DNA of 64,000 bases from positions 1 through 64,000 of the forward strand of contig OU612065.1 in the NCBI GenBank assembly GCA_914767715.1, in the 5' to 3' direction. This DNA is from Membranipora membranacea (lineage: Eukaryota; Bryozoa; Gymnolaemata; Cheilostomatida; Membraniporidae). This document shows, in pieces, positions 1-11,752 of this stretch (position 1 is its first letter; each line of letters starts with the position of its first letter). Under the pieces are notes generated by a model that searched no databases, was not told where the DNA came from, and saw nothing but the letters and a program-made list of their open reading frames with translations. A program made the translations under genes and the position numbers.

Positions 1-1294
1 ACCCCAAACCCCAAACCCCCAAACCCAAACCCCAAACCCCAAACCCCAAACCCAACCCCACCCCCAACCCCAAACCCAACCCCCCACCCCAACCCCAAAC
101 CCCAACCCCAAACCCCAAACCCCCAACCCCAAACCCCCAACCCCCAACCCCCAAACCCCAAACCCCCCAACCCCAAACCCCAACCCCAACCCCCCAAACC
201 CCAAACCCAAACCCCAAACCCCAAACCCCAAACCCCAACCCAAACCCCAAACCCCAACCCCACCCCAACCCCACACCCCCAAACCCCAAACCCCACCCCA
301 CCCCAACCCCCCAAACCCAACCCCCAAACCCCAACCCCAAACCCCAACCCCCCAACCCCAAACCCCAACCCCAACCCCCAAACCCCAAACCCCAAACCCC
401 CCCCAACCCCAACCCCAAACCCCAAACCCCAAACCCCAAACCCCAAACCCCAAACCCCAAACCCACCCAAACCCACCCCAAACCCCAAACCCCCAAACCC
501 CAAACCCCAAACCCCAAACCCCAACCCCAAACCCCAAACCCCAAACCCCAAACCCCAAACCCCAAACCCCAAACCCCAAACCCCAAACCCCAAACCCCAA
601 ACCCCAAACCCCAAACCCCAAACCCCAAACCCCAAACCCCAAACCCCAAACCCCAAACCCCAAACCCCAAACCCCCAAACCCCAAACCCCAAACCCCAAA
701 CCCCAAACCCCAAACCCCAAACCCCAAACCCCAAACCCCAAACCCCAAACCCCAAACCCCAAACCCCAAACCCCAAACCCCAAACCCCAAACCCCAAACC
801 CCAAACCCCAAACCCCAAACCCCAAACCCCAAACCCCAAACCCCAAACCCCAAACCCCAAACCCCCAAACCCCAAACCCCAAACCCCAAACCCCAACCCC
901 AACCCCAAAACCCCAAACCCCAAACCCCCAAACCCCAAACCCCAAACCCCAAACCCCAAACCCCAAACCCCAAACCCAAACCCCAAACCCCAAACCCCAA
1001 ACCCCAAACCCCAAACCCCAAACCCCAAACCCCAAACCCCAAACCCCAAACCCCAAACCCCAAACCCCAAACCCCAAACCCCAAACCCCAAACCCCAAAC
1101 CCCAAACCCCAAACCCCAAACCCCAAACCCCAAACCCCAAACCCCAAACCCCAAACCCCAAACCCCCAAACCCAAACCCCAAACCCCAAACCCCCAAACC
1201 CCAAACCCCAAACCCCAAACCCCAAACCCCAAACCCCAAACCCCAAACCCCAAACCCCAAACCCCAAACCCAAACCCCAAACCCCCAAACCCCA
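1..1294. repeat. Telomere-like array of CCCCAAA heptamers
   Basis: About 1.3 kb of tandem CCCCAAA (G-strand TTTGGGG), with interspersed CCCCAA, CCCCCAAA and CCCAAA variants. The first 480 bases are the most irregular; 480-1290 is nearly uniform. The C-rich strand runs 5' to 3' from the window edge, the orientation expected at a left chromosome end. Most animals use TTAGGG, so this would be an unusual telomere unit; a subtelomeric satellite or a base-calling artefact are the alternatives. Confidence 0.9.
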
Positions 1295-2286
1295 ACCCCG
1301 AACCCCGAACCCCGAACCCCGAACCCCGAAACCCCGAACCCCGAACCCCGAACCCGAACCCCGAACCCCGAACCCCGAACCCCGAACCCCGAACCCCGAA
1401 CCCCGAACCCCGAACCCCGAACCCCGAACCCCGAACCCCGAACCCCGAACCCCGAACCCCCGAACCCCGAACCCCGAACCCCGAACCCCGAACCCGAACC
1501 CCGAACCCCGAACCCCGAACCCCGAACCCCGAACCCCGAACCCCGAACCCCGAACCCCGAACCCCGAACCCCGAACCCCGAACCCCGAACCCCCGAACCC
1601 CGAACCCCGAACCCCCGAACCCCGAACCCCGAACCCCGAACCCCGAACCCCGAACCCCGAACCCCGAACCCCCGAACCCCGAACCCCGAACCCCGAACCC
1701 CGAACCCCGAACCCCGAACCCCGAACCCCGAACCCCGAACCCCCGAACCCCGAACCCCGAACCCCCGAACCCCCGAACCCCCCGAACCCCCGAACCCCCC
1801 GAACCCCCGAACCCCCGAACCCCCGAACCCCCGAACCCCCCGAACCCCCCGAACCCCCGAACCCCCGAACCCCCGAACCCCCGAACCCCCGAACCCCCGA
1901 ACCCCCGAACCCCCGAACCCCCCGAACCCCCGATACCCCCGAACCCCCGAACCCCCGAACCCCCGAACCCCCGAACCCCCGAACCCCCGAACCCCCGAAC
2001 CCCCCGAACCCCCGAACCCCCGAACCCCCGAACCCCGAACCCCGAACCCCGAACCCGAACCCCGAACCCCGAACCCCGAACCCGAACCCCGAACCCCCGA
2101 ACCCCGAACCCCGAACCCCGAACCCCCCGAACCCCCCGAACCCCCCGAACCCCCCGAACCCCCCGAACCCCCCGAACCCCCCGAACCCCCCGAACCCCCC
2201 GAACCCCGAACCCCGAACCCCGAACCCCGAACCCCCCGAACCCCCCGAACCCCCCGAACCCCGAACCCCCCCGAACCCCCCGAACC
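1295..2286. repeat. Graded variant array: CCCCGAA, CCCCCGAA, CCCCCCGAA
   Basis: The A-to-G variant CCCCGAA starts abruptly at about 1296 and continues to about 1750. Longer C-runs follow: CCCCCGAA to about 2030, a short return to CCCCGAA, then CCCCCCGAA from about 2120 to the end. Unique sequence starts at 2287. The block order, with variant units on the inner side, resembles the proximal variant zones of telomeres. Confidence 0.9.
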
Positions 2287-2289
2287 CAT

Positions 2290-4040
2290 ACTTCAAGGTA
2301 ATACATAAAATGGGTAATATCAAAGTTTCTATAAAATTGTGTTTTTGCGACTTGGAGGGATTAAACTGTTAAATTTAGAAAAACAATAAAACCTTGTTGT
2401 TCTGAGCTTTTTATAGGTATAACTAGTGTTTTCATGCCACTTAAGGTCATGGCTAAAATATGTACCTATAAATACTTAAAATGCTCCGCTTTCTCAATGG
2501 GTTGGCTATTTATTAAAAGATAATCATAAATAGAATATGTTTTGCTAAAGCTCAGCACCATCTCCTTTGTCTTTTTAGCATTGATTAAAAGTATAACTGA
2601 TCTGCATTGTTCTGAAAATTGCTCTACTGCATCAAAATAAAATTCATTATCTGCTTTAAAATTTAAGAGTCCCACGATAGCCATATCATCAGCGTATTCA
2701 AAAAGTTTTATGTTGTCATGTCCTGAGCGAATAAAATCTGTGTATATAGAAAAAAGGGCTTGGGATAAAACCCACCCTTATGGGCAACCTATATTACAAG
2801 ATGAAACATCAGACTTACTGTCACCAACTCGAACATATTGTTGCCTATCTTTGAGAAAAGCAGAAATAAAAGAGATATATATTTGGGCACATTACGATCT
2901 CTTAGGTTATCTAATAAAATGTTTTGGTTGCACAACAGTATTAAAAGCCGATGTAAAATCTACAAAAAGTACTCTAGCATATGCATTTGGTTTCTCTAAA
3001 TGCAATCGTAAAAAGTAGTCCAAAGAAGTACAAGCGTCCTCAGTGCTTCGGTCTTTTCTATATGCATATTGATTTACATCCAAAGATTAAATAGATAAAA
3101 GTGCTATTGGACGGAAATCATTACCACATCGGACATTGGGGAGCTTTGGTACAGGATATATGGCAGACATTTTCCTAATACTGGGCAGTTTACCGCTACT
3201 AAGACATTGATTAAAAATCCTACAAAATATTGGGGTTAGTTCAAAATTACATTCTTTTAAAATCTTAGTACTTAGATTGTCAGGCCCTGATGCTTTACCT
3301 ATCTTGCGTAAAGCAAACTGTTCAATGACTTCCTCAACTAAAATCGGGTTGGTACTATCACTTATATTATCATCAGCATTATCATGAGGTACATCAGCGG
3401 CAGCATCAGACACAGCAGCAGACTCAGGGACCGGATTTTCACCATCAGACACAGGATCAACAGCAGGGGTGTTGAATAGGGCGTAGAAAGCATTGAGGCG
3501 ATTGGCTAAGGACACTTTCTCCTCATCTGATAGTAGGCTATCGTTGGTTTTCCGCTGTTTTGCGAGGCCTGACATGGATTTGATACTTTGCCATGCCTGT
3601 TTGACATTAGTGGTCATTTTTGTCAACATTTTGTCTTTGAATGCCTTTTTGCATCTGCTATGTGTTCTTTCAGCTGATTTTGAATGACCAATTTAATTTT
3701 GCATCATTTTTAGATTTAACCGCACGATGCTTTTCTTTGAACAATATCCTTATTTCTGGAGTTACCCATGGGCGTTGGTTGGTGTTCACATAAAATTCAT
3801 TACAGCTGGAATTTGAAGCCAGTGTGAAATTTATGTAGCTGGTGATGTTGTCCGCTGCTTCGTCCAGATTGTCATTGAATAAACAAGACCAGTCTGTGGT
3901 ATCAAACACATACTTGCATTTGTCAATACAATCTTCATCGATCACTTGCTTAGTCACCTTGTCTGTCTTTGATTGCTTATGTTTAGCCAGGTATGTTGGA
4001 GTCAACTGGATAGCAGAGTGATCGGAGTTTCTGATTGGGG
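2290..4040 (-). mobile_element. Truncated, decayed non-LTR (LINE) retrotransposon: endonuclease end and reverse transcriptase
   Basis: Minus-strand reading frames, broken by frameshifts, spell a LINE polyprotein. Going 5' to 3': the end of an EEP endonuclease with its SDH motif near 4020; a linker with RPWVTPEIR; the RT fingers with KASGPDNLSTKIL and DFRPIALLSI (3087-3400); motif B as GCP, a TAA stop (2778-2780), GWVLSQALFSIYTDF; the catalytic YADD at 2685-2696; motif D NAKKTKEMVLSF; and thumb-like DLKWHENTSYTYKKLR down to about 2325. The N-terminal endonuclease is missing where the element meets the 13-base repeat at 4046. Its 3' side reaches the telomere-like array with no visible 3'UTR. 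The in-frame stop and frameshifts make it inactive. Confidence 0.88.
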
Positions 4041-4045
4041 GTAAT

Positions 4046-4253
4046 ACCTGTACATCATACCTGTACATCAAACCTGTACATCATACCTGTACATCATACC
4101 TGTACAACCTACCTGTACATCATACCTGTACATCATACCTGTACATCATACCTGTACATCATACCTGTACATCATACCTGTACATCATACCTGTACAACC
4201 TACCTGTACATCATACCTGTACATCATACCTGCACATCATACCTGTACATCAT
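4046..4253. repeat. 13-base tandem repeat (CCTGTACATCATA)
   Basis: About 16 copies of a 13-base unit with small variants such as ACAACCTA and TGCACATC. It begins exactly where LINE homology stops, so the LINE's 5' truncation coincides with it. The open frame across it is only a by-product of the repeat. Confidence 0.92.
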
Positions 4254-5072
4254 AAACCACATGGAGTTTGGTACAATATGCCAGTACTAAATCCTCACCA
4301 TATACAAACTGCCATAAACTTACTGGTGATTTTCTGTCTTCGCTAGCATGGACATCACCTAATTGGTCGCTCTCACAATAAGGAGTTTGCAGTGGCAGAT
4401 TTAGCTCCATCATTATTATGGAGATTGGAGGTTTGGGGCTCTTGTAAGTTTTTAGTATTTTAATAACTTTTATATTCATCAATATTTCCACACAAACTTT
4501 TTTGAGCAAAACCAAATTCCATTCGGGTAAAACTGCGTGGAAGAAAAAAAATTTAGATAAAACTGCGTGGAAGAAAAACTTGAGCAAAGTTCAGATCATA
4601 GTCAAACTATCAAATTCAGACAGATGATACTTCATATTAATTTTAATTTTCTATAAAGAGTAATTAGGGCATAAAAGCTTATAGGTTAGGTTATTAGCTT
4701 ATTTGGTAATTTTTCAATTATACACTAGAGGAGTTAATTATTTTAGAAGGCTTGAAGCAGCGAAACTTTATAGCTAGATAAACCTTTGTAAACCTTAATC
4801 CTTTACATCCCAGCTGCAGAAGTCGTTGGTGTGAGCTAACATTGAGAAGCTGCAGATTAGCTGAATCGAGCTGTGGCCAATGTTTACTCCTCTAGAATAC
4901 ATTGAGATCACGGTCGTAAGGAGATGTGACCAGATTATTACCATCTGTGACCACAGGATATATAGCTATATAAGAAAGAAGGAGGCTGGTGGTGTCTGTC
5001 CTTTGTGTTACAGAATGTTTCACATTATCAGTTCTCAGGTCCCATTATTGGTTGTCAATCTGATAGCAGATA
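4254..5072. other. Intergenic, nothing recognised
   Basis: AT-rich sequence with no supported gene. A near-duplicate of AAAACTGCGTGGAAGAAAAA occurs twice in about 35 bases near 4530-4580. Part of it would be the 3' flank of the minus-strand gene that ends at 5073. Confidence 0.5.
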
Positions 5073-8000
5073 TTAGCTGTATGTCTGAGACATTGTATAG
5101 AATCCCTTAAACTTCCCTTCTGGTGATGTCATCATTGGTGGCTTGTCAGCAAACGGCACTTGAAATAAAAAAAAAAAGAAGACTATAATTAACTCTGCAG
5201 CAAACTTGATCGTGAGTTCGCCATACTGACCCTGTGAGTTCGCCCATACTGACCCTGTGAGTTCGCCCATACTGACCCTGTGAGTTTTCCCATACTGACC
5301 CTGTGAGTTCTCCCATACTGACCCTGTGAGTTCGCCCATACTGACCCTGTGAGTTCGCCCATACTGACCCTGTGAGTTCGCCCATACTGACCCTGTGAGT
5401 TAGCTTTTGATCTCCATTCAGTCTCGTCACATTAGAATACTGTAACACATTTCTCTAAACTTGCATCATTGTCATATCTAGCTATTTTCGTGTCATCATA
5501 TTTTTCAGCAATTGTCCATAAAAAGTATGTGATGTGAGCGAAATTATAGTCCTCCTAGCTGTTCTCCTAATACTGATCATAATGGTATGGTATGATAAGT
5601 TATAAGTTGAACATACATGGTTGAGGCAGATTTGAGCTGTACCACTGACTAGATCTACCGCCACTGTTGTTTACTGCTGGTGTATATCTACTCCTAACTC
5701 CAGGTATGTACTGTCTTCTCATGTTCTCTGCTTGGTTTTGATGAGATTCAGCTGGTAAACCAATCCTTTCTACAGCAGTACTTCCTCTCCATGGTCTCTC
5801 GTTGTTTAGTGACTCCGTATCATATAATGTCACAACACCTGAGCAGATATGCTAACATTATTTTACAACATCTACGGCTACAGCAATTTTTTTTAAATAG
5901 AATAATTGTGTTAATTGATATAAGCACCAATGAGCTCAATGGCCTCAGACCGAGTGGTATCTTGCAGTAGAAATATATGTGTCCACGCTACAGTAAATAT
6001 CGCAAGCTAACTTATTCAGTTGGACAGACAAACCCAAATTATGTCTTATTACGGACAAATGTTAGTCAGTAAACTATATCCCAAGGGCTGGAGAAGTGAA
6101 ACTATCGAAATAATCTATTGCCATTACTAATGTTGCTCGCACAGTGTACTGTACCATTAGAATACTACCATTAGAATACTACCATTAGAATACTACCATT
6201 AGGATACTACCATTAGAATACTACCATTAGAATACTACCATTAGGATACTACCATTAGAATACTACCATTAGAATTCTACCATTAGAATACTACCATTAG
6301 AATACTACCATTAGAATACTACCATTAGAATACTACCATTAGAATACTACCATTAGAATACTACCATTAGAATACTACCATTAGAATACTACCATTAGGA
6401 TACTACCATTAGGATACTACCATTAGAATACTACCATTAGAATACTACCATTAGAATACTACCATTAGAATACTACCATTAGAATACTACCATTAGAATA
6501 CTACCATTAGGATACTACCATTAGAATACTACCATTAGAATACTACCATTAGAATACTACCATTAGAATACTACCATTAGAATACTACCATTAGGATACT
6601 ACCATTAGAATACATACACAAATTATTATTCATAATATCAACTTTATGGCAATATTGAATAGCTTATCACAAATCCTGCTGTAACATAATAACAATACTG
6701 CTAGTATTTACTGTTAAATTTTGCTTTATAATTGTCAATGTCAATGGCCCTGAACAACTAGGGGAAATATGACTAGTCTTAGTTATTTTAACACATGTCT
6801 GTTTATAAGAAAAGTAACAAAACAATGACTGACAGCTGCAGCACAAATAATATTTACATGACTTCAGGTGGTTGGTTATGTTATGTTAGCCTTATGCACT
6901 TGATTTTTGAACAGAGAGAAGATTAGAGATAGCTCAAGCAGTGATATCATCATCACACAGGCTATGATCACCTTAGGACATAGGCCTACACCTCCCCCGG
7001 CTGGGTGGCCGTCGGGCGGGCGGGCGGGCGGGCGTAAGAGTCTAGGGGGCTCAGACTAAGACATACATGAATATACAGATAAAGAACCCATTCTTACCAT
7101 CTATCCACATAAGTCTTCCTGGGCCGTACCCAATAGCCTCTTTCATATGTCTCCAAGTACCACCCATACAACCTTCTCTTCCTTTAGGCGCTCCTGGGTG
7201 AGGGTGTCTGTACGCTCTTTTAGACACAAGGTCTATGTAAGTCTGTTCAAAGTCATCTTCTTCTGGTAAGTTTCTCTCTTCCTGTAGGAAGCATAAAATT
7301 AACAAAGTTTTTACAGTATCCAGATTAAGGCACTAAAAATGAATGTATAAAACTCTGTCTGTTGAGCCTCTATTATAAGCTATAAAAGTTTTTGCGCCCA
7401 TCATGCCATCTAAAAGGATCATAGTCTGTTAGGTGTGAGGAAAGAGACAGCCACATTATAAAATTGAGGAATGAGTATTCACAAGTTACCCAGCGTATGA
7501 GGGATAAACTCAGGAGCAGAAGCAAAGCTCAGACTTTCAATTGTTTCCTAAATCGGTATGCGATTATATTAGAAACAGAATATTCTAGTGAAGTTATCGA
7601 TATATTTTCTGTTGTTCAGATTAGAACACACAGTTTGGTTTATCGTTTATAATATTAGTTAATGAACCAATGATACTACTTTGTTTAATATGAGAGGTGA
7701 TGGATGTTGGTGCTGGTTACCTGTTTCGCTCTGCGAATTCGCCATTTAGTATCGTTGAGGATAGATGGTAAAGTGCTTGAACCTGCTGTCGTTTGAAGAC
7801 CAAATGATGTGCTACAATACAGAATACAATACAGAATCATGGGATCACAAACACCTGATAGATTGATAGATAGATAGATAGATAGCTAGCTGGCAGGTCT
7901 ATTAGGGTATATCATAGATAGATAGCTACCTGACTGGTATATCATAGATAGATAGCTACCTGACTGGTAGTATAAGCAAAGATTATAAATAAGGGTTTAC

Positions 8001-8232
8001 AACAGTTTCTTCACTACGAATCGATGTCACACATCCAAAAGATGAGGTGAATAGTTTATATATAATATATATGTCAGGAGTAGGGTACTTACTGTGGCCT
8101 GACATTTTTATGAGGTGGAGTAGGTAAAGGACGTAACTCGTTCTTCAGATTCTCAGTGTTATATAGATAGCCATCTTCTTCTTTAGTCACAGGCCTGTGC
8201 AATGTCGGCAGATCGTGTTTAGCTGTCTCCAT
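5073..8232 (-). CDS. Unrecognised conserved-looking protein, 5 exons, about 240 aa
   Basis: Exons on the minus strand: 8093-8232, 7721-7811, 7098-7281, 5617-5838 and 5073-5158. All donors are GT and acceptors AG, phases agree at each join, and the sum is 723 nt including the stop. The last acceptor is AAG, the weakest site. The product is soluble, proline- and charge-rich, with no signal peptide or membrane segment. It opens METAKHDLPTLHRPVTKEED. Notable stretches are SILNDTKWRIRRAKQEERN, the glycine-rich GAPKGREGCMGGTWRHMKEA with GYGPGRLMWIDG, and the C-terminus FADKPPMMTSPEGKFKGFY. I do not recognise the family. The short, motif-like exons are reminiscent of small axonemal microtubule inner proteins, but that is only an impression. 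Introns hold three minisatellites. Confidence 0.72.
5212..5402. repeat. 23-base tandem repeat in intron 4 of the 240-aa gene
   Basis: About eight copies of CCCATACTGACCCTGTGAG plus TTCG or close variants. Because 23 is not a multiple of 3, both minus-strand frames stay open over the block, giving spurious peptides with a 23-residue period. Confidence 0.93.
6151..6613. repeat. 14-base tandem repeat (ACCATTAGAATACT), about 33 copies
   Basis: Units alternate between GAATACT and GGATACT with otherwise near-perfect identity. It lies in intron 3 (5839-7097) of the 240-aa gene. Confidence 0.95.
7851..7970. repeat. GATA microsatellite and a short duplicated block
   Basis: A run of GATA is followed by two copies of ATCATAGATAGATAGCTACC with TGACTGGT. 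It lies in intron 1 (7812-8092) of the 240-aa gene. Confidence 0.85.
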
Positions 8233-9240
8233 TTGCTGTTCTTTTATAGCTGCATGCAAACTTTATATCCTTAGACTTTGGAAGCGTACTTTGGAAGCGT
8301 AAAATGATTAACATTAGTTGCTTCACTTATACAGAATATTTCAACCTCATTTACCTGGGCACCCTTAGCAACATTGCTAGAGCAGCTTTGTGTTTCCGCA
8401 GCTTAATTGTTGACAATGAAATGCTTTCAGCCTAATAATATTGACTAGTGATTGTGTATTATTGATGTTTAAGTTGGCCTATTATTAACATTTTGTTTGC
8501 ATTTAAACTGATTGTATTGAATAAAGTGACGGGCAAAAGGAAGGACAGCAAACACTGAATTGTAGGAAGGCCAGCTAACTTATATCATTAATAGGCACGA
8601 TATCCGAACTATGTATGATATGGTGGATGTTATGGATAACGAGTGATGAGTAGGGTTATCCACTACCCACGATGCACCAGTGCACATATCGTTGGTAGCT
8701 GGCTAAAATAATAGTGGCAGGAATTTGGCCAGATAAAGTTGAAAGGATTAAGAATTACTACATGAATATTTATACGCATTCTCTTTAGATTAGATATAGG
8801 AAAGTAACCTACTAGCCTGAGCGTGTTAGCTTTACCAGGATAATTATTATGTTTATAGACAATCAACAACACTAAGGCTAGTATCTTTTTATGACCGCTC
8901 CAGCCGCGCACACATTTTATTAACTTACAGAAGCAGATATGAGATATACAAACAGAGTTAGGATTAATAATCCGGAGGGGGGGGGGGGGGGTGAACTACT
9001 GCAAACTTGATTTCATAGCCTCACATTATCAGACACTCTTCGGATTCATTTTATTTGTGAATAGTACCAATGACATTCACAATGATGATACGGGAATCAC
9101 AATGTTTCAATTTTTCGAATGGATGTTATCGAATAAGTTGTCCGCTCCCGATTCAAATGGATCCTTAAGATTCCCATGATGATAGAACTTTAATAAGATC
9201 TGCCCGCGGTCAGGATCTGAAACTGGGCCTCCTGCTTCAC
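8233..9240. other. Intergenic, upstream of the 240-aa gene; nothing coding seen
   Basis: Contains the presumed promoter side of the minus-strand gene. No distinctive element is visible apart from a G homopolymer of about 16 bases near 8977-8992. Confidence 0.5.
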
Positions 9241-9244
9241 AGCA

Positions 9245-9545
9245 ACAATCTTAGTGCTAACCTGTGAACAACTCTAAGGGCTAAACTACTAGATGACAGT
9301 GAAGTGCATAACCACAGTTTTCTCTGCATTTAAAAGCATAGAGTTACTAGTTGACCAGTACGAACGATATCTTCACATATTTTACCAGTCTGGTCATGTG
9401 TGTGGCTTTGAAAATAAAATGTTGTGTCATCAGCATATTTGACGGAGAAAAATTTTTCAACCTCTAGATTGTTCACATATATGATCCATAGCAAAAGCCC
9501 TAGTTTTGTACCTTGTGGACTACCAAAATTTATATATATTACATA
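9245..9545 (-). mobile_element. LINE reverse transcriptase fragment
   Basis: Minus-strand translation shows the RT core SPQGTKLGLLLWIIYVNN, then FFSVKYADDTTFYFQSH with the catalytic YADD near 9427-9438. After a stop and frameshift it continues with NSMLLNAEKTVVMHFTV, the usual motif D region. It is a short, dead remnant. It differs in sequence from the LINE at 2290-4040, so it is a separate family member. Confidence 0.85.
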
Positions 9546-9685
9546 TTTATTCTGGTGAATTTATAAGTCCAAGGGACTTCTGTCCAGAAAATAAAGATAA
9601 AAAGAATTTCTTTTTAAATAAAAATGCAAATTGAGTAAATTATAAAAGTGTGTGTGAACTATTAGGAACACACAAAGGTATAAAG

Positions 9686-9752
9686 ATATAGAGTTATTAT
9701 ATATATATATATAATAACTCTATTATATATTATATATTATAATAACTCTATG
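9686..9752. repeat. AT-rich palindrome with TATAGAGTTATTAT ends
   Basis: TATAGAGTTATTAT, an alternating TA run, then two copies of ATAATAACTCTAT. Its ends resemble those of the 25-base palindromic insertion at 35643-35667. Confidence 0.7.
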
Positions 9753-9921
9753 GGTATAAAATATAGAGAATACAGGTGAATGAGATTATAGCGATGAAAA
9801 ATTTACTATTTCAGGGAGAAAATGAAGAATAAAAATGCATGTATTACGAAGTAGAAAAGTTTATACACTAAAAATGTGGCTTTTGACGGCTGACTTGAAA
9901 GATTTGAGATCATGGCACAGC

Positions 9922-9958
9922 AATGAACTAAACCTCAATGAATGAGGTTTAGTTCATT
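9922..9958. repeat. Perfect 16-base-arm palindrome
   Basis: AATGAACTAAACCTCA, five-base spacer, then the exact reverse complement. The first 14 bases recur at 38315 in a shorter palindrome, so this is a dispersed family. Confidence 0.85.
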
Positions 9959-10539
9959 GGGCACAGCTTAATGTTCAGGGATAAGTCATGGTATAGTTTG
10001 ATACAAAAGTTTGCTAGAGAGAACCTGTATTTGTCCTTTGATAACATCAGACCCTCACTTTTTCCAAGCCACTTTTTAATTTTAAAGGCATAAGGCTGGC
10101 ATCAGTAATTGGGACCAATTTGTTTATCAGTTCAAAAAGCTGCTGATGAAGCTTCATCTTTAAAATTTATAAGTCCCTCCAGAGAAAAAATGGTCCTGGT
10201 CCCATTATTATCATAAAATAAGCATATTTAGGCACATTCAAGCATATTTAGCATATCTAGCATTTTAAAAGCATATTTAAGAGTTCCGATGAATTTGTGT
10301 TCAGACTGGATAAAAGTGGTGTACATTGAAATACAATGGGTGAAAGCACTGCACAACCCAGAAGGCATCCGATTGGCTAGTATCAACACGAAAAAAAAAA
10401 GATGCCTAGCAGTATAAAATCGAAAGAATATGAAAAAGATACCAAATATTTAGGCAGTTTTCTTCAAGTTCAGCACATAAAATATTTGATACAATAGAGT
10501 TTAAAGCTGAAGATAAATCAATAAATACTTTTTTGTATG
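9959..10539. other. No gene recognised
   Basis: AT-rich stretch with several near-repeats of AGCATATTTA (10220-10280). No coding evidence apart from the LINE piece that begins at its right edge. Confidence 0.4.
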
Positions 10540-10800
10540 GGGATTTAGCAAGGGGATGCTATTTAAAAGTTTTATTGTTTCTATTCTTACATACTGTCTG
10601 CCTGTTTTGTACACCTCCATTTATGCTAAAGATAAGAAACGACTGAGAAAGTTTATCAAAGACGCTAATAATCTAAATATTACAAACATAAGTGACCTTG
10701 ATGGCATTATAGATAATAGAACCAAAAAACCTGATACTGAACTACATACTTGATGATGACCATTTCAGTAAGATACAGGACAATAAAATATAGGTCTTCT
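10540..10800 (+). mobile_element. LINE C-terminal fragment (post-RT thumb region)
   Basis: Plus-strand frame 10556-10753 reads LFKSFIVSILTYCLPVLYTS followed by KDKKRLRKFIKDANNLNI. This is the usual sequence downstream of the RT core in animal LINEs. No RT catalytic core is present nearby in this orientation, so it is an isolated fragment. Confidence 0.75.
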
Positions 10801-11636
10801 TGGGGGAGAGACAGTTTTTTACGCAGCATGATTTTATCCCTCAATAATATTAGTTAAACCCAATCCACGATGAGATGTCAGTTTTTCTTCATGTACTTTT
10901 TTTTTTCTCTTTGCTCCATTTAAACAGCAGTGTATCAAACACCGAGTTTCCCAACATACTTGTATGTGAGTGACAAATAAACCAATCGATCAAGGGGGAG
11001 CCACACCCCATCTACACTTAAACCTCCCACCCTGTGAAGAATCTCAGAAGGTATGTTTCCGGGAACAATACAACATACTTTGACCAGACTTGACAATGCT
11101 GTCGTGTTACTGTTAACTACAATACAAAAGTTGAAATCTACATTGATCCATTTTTTTCCAAACCCATGCTCCAAGGCTCAAGAAAATGAGACATTGGATT
11201 TTTTGATAATAAGTAGCCTGGGATTCAGGTAAACAATGGGGCCTTGTCTGAATTATGGGGTGCAGGTCTATGTTCCGTTCGGATCTATGTTCCGTATTGG
11301 TCTATGTTCCGCTGATTTTTGGGTCTTTAGTCCGCTGCTCCTGCCTATACTCAATGCCCATATTATGTTTCGCCCCAACTGATACTTGATAACTCCAAAA
11401 AAAGGCAACTCCCTATAATAAAAAAGAGAATACAGGGAGAGTGGGAATCATAGCAAAACCCAACTGTTATCAATGAACCAATGAGTTGGTAATACACTTG
11501 AGCTCAACCATTTAAGTTAGGTTTGGCAATATGCCTTATCAAAAGTTAGCATCACGCCATTTTTAATAACCGATGGAATTTGCATTACAAAAATTTATGC
11601 TGTTCTGAATGGGCATTAAAAACAGGCGCTGGCAAC

Positions 11637-11752
11637 AGGTGTTGTAAGACGTGTGGCCTGTGCTGTATGGGACACGTCTTACAGCACTCAAGGCCTATAC
11701 AGTTTTGTTGTGTTCCATACAGCACCTGCCACAGGTCTTATAACACCCATTG
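11637..11752. repeat. Imperfect inverted repeat, arms about 42 bases
   Basis: Left arm GGTGTTGTAAGACGTGTGGC is mirrored by GTCTTATAACACCC on the right, with CTGTATGG/CCATACAG inside. It is a hairpin element with several mismatches and no recognised target duplication. Confidence 0.7.

Noticed and set aside
1-2286. CRISPR-like array
   Set aside because: The sequence is a continuous short tandem repeat without spacers, in a eukaryotic context.
2710-3018. Plus-strand frame of 102 codons
   Set aside because: Antisense to the LINE reverse transcriptase (motif B and YADD are on the minus strand).
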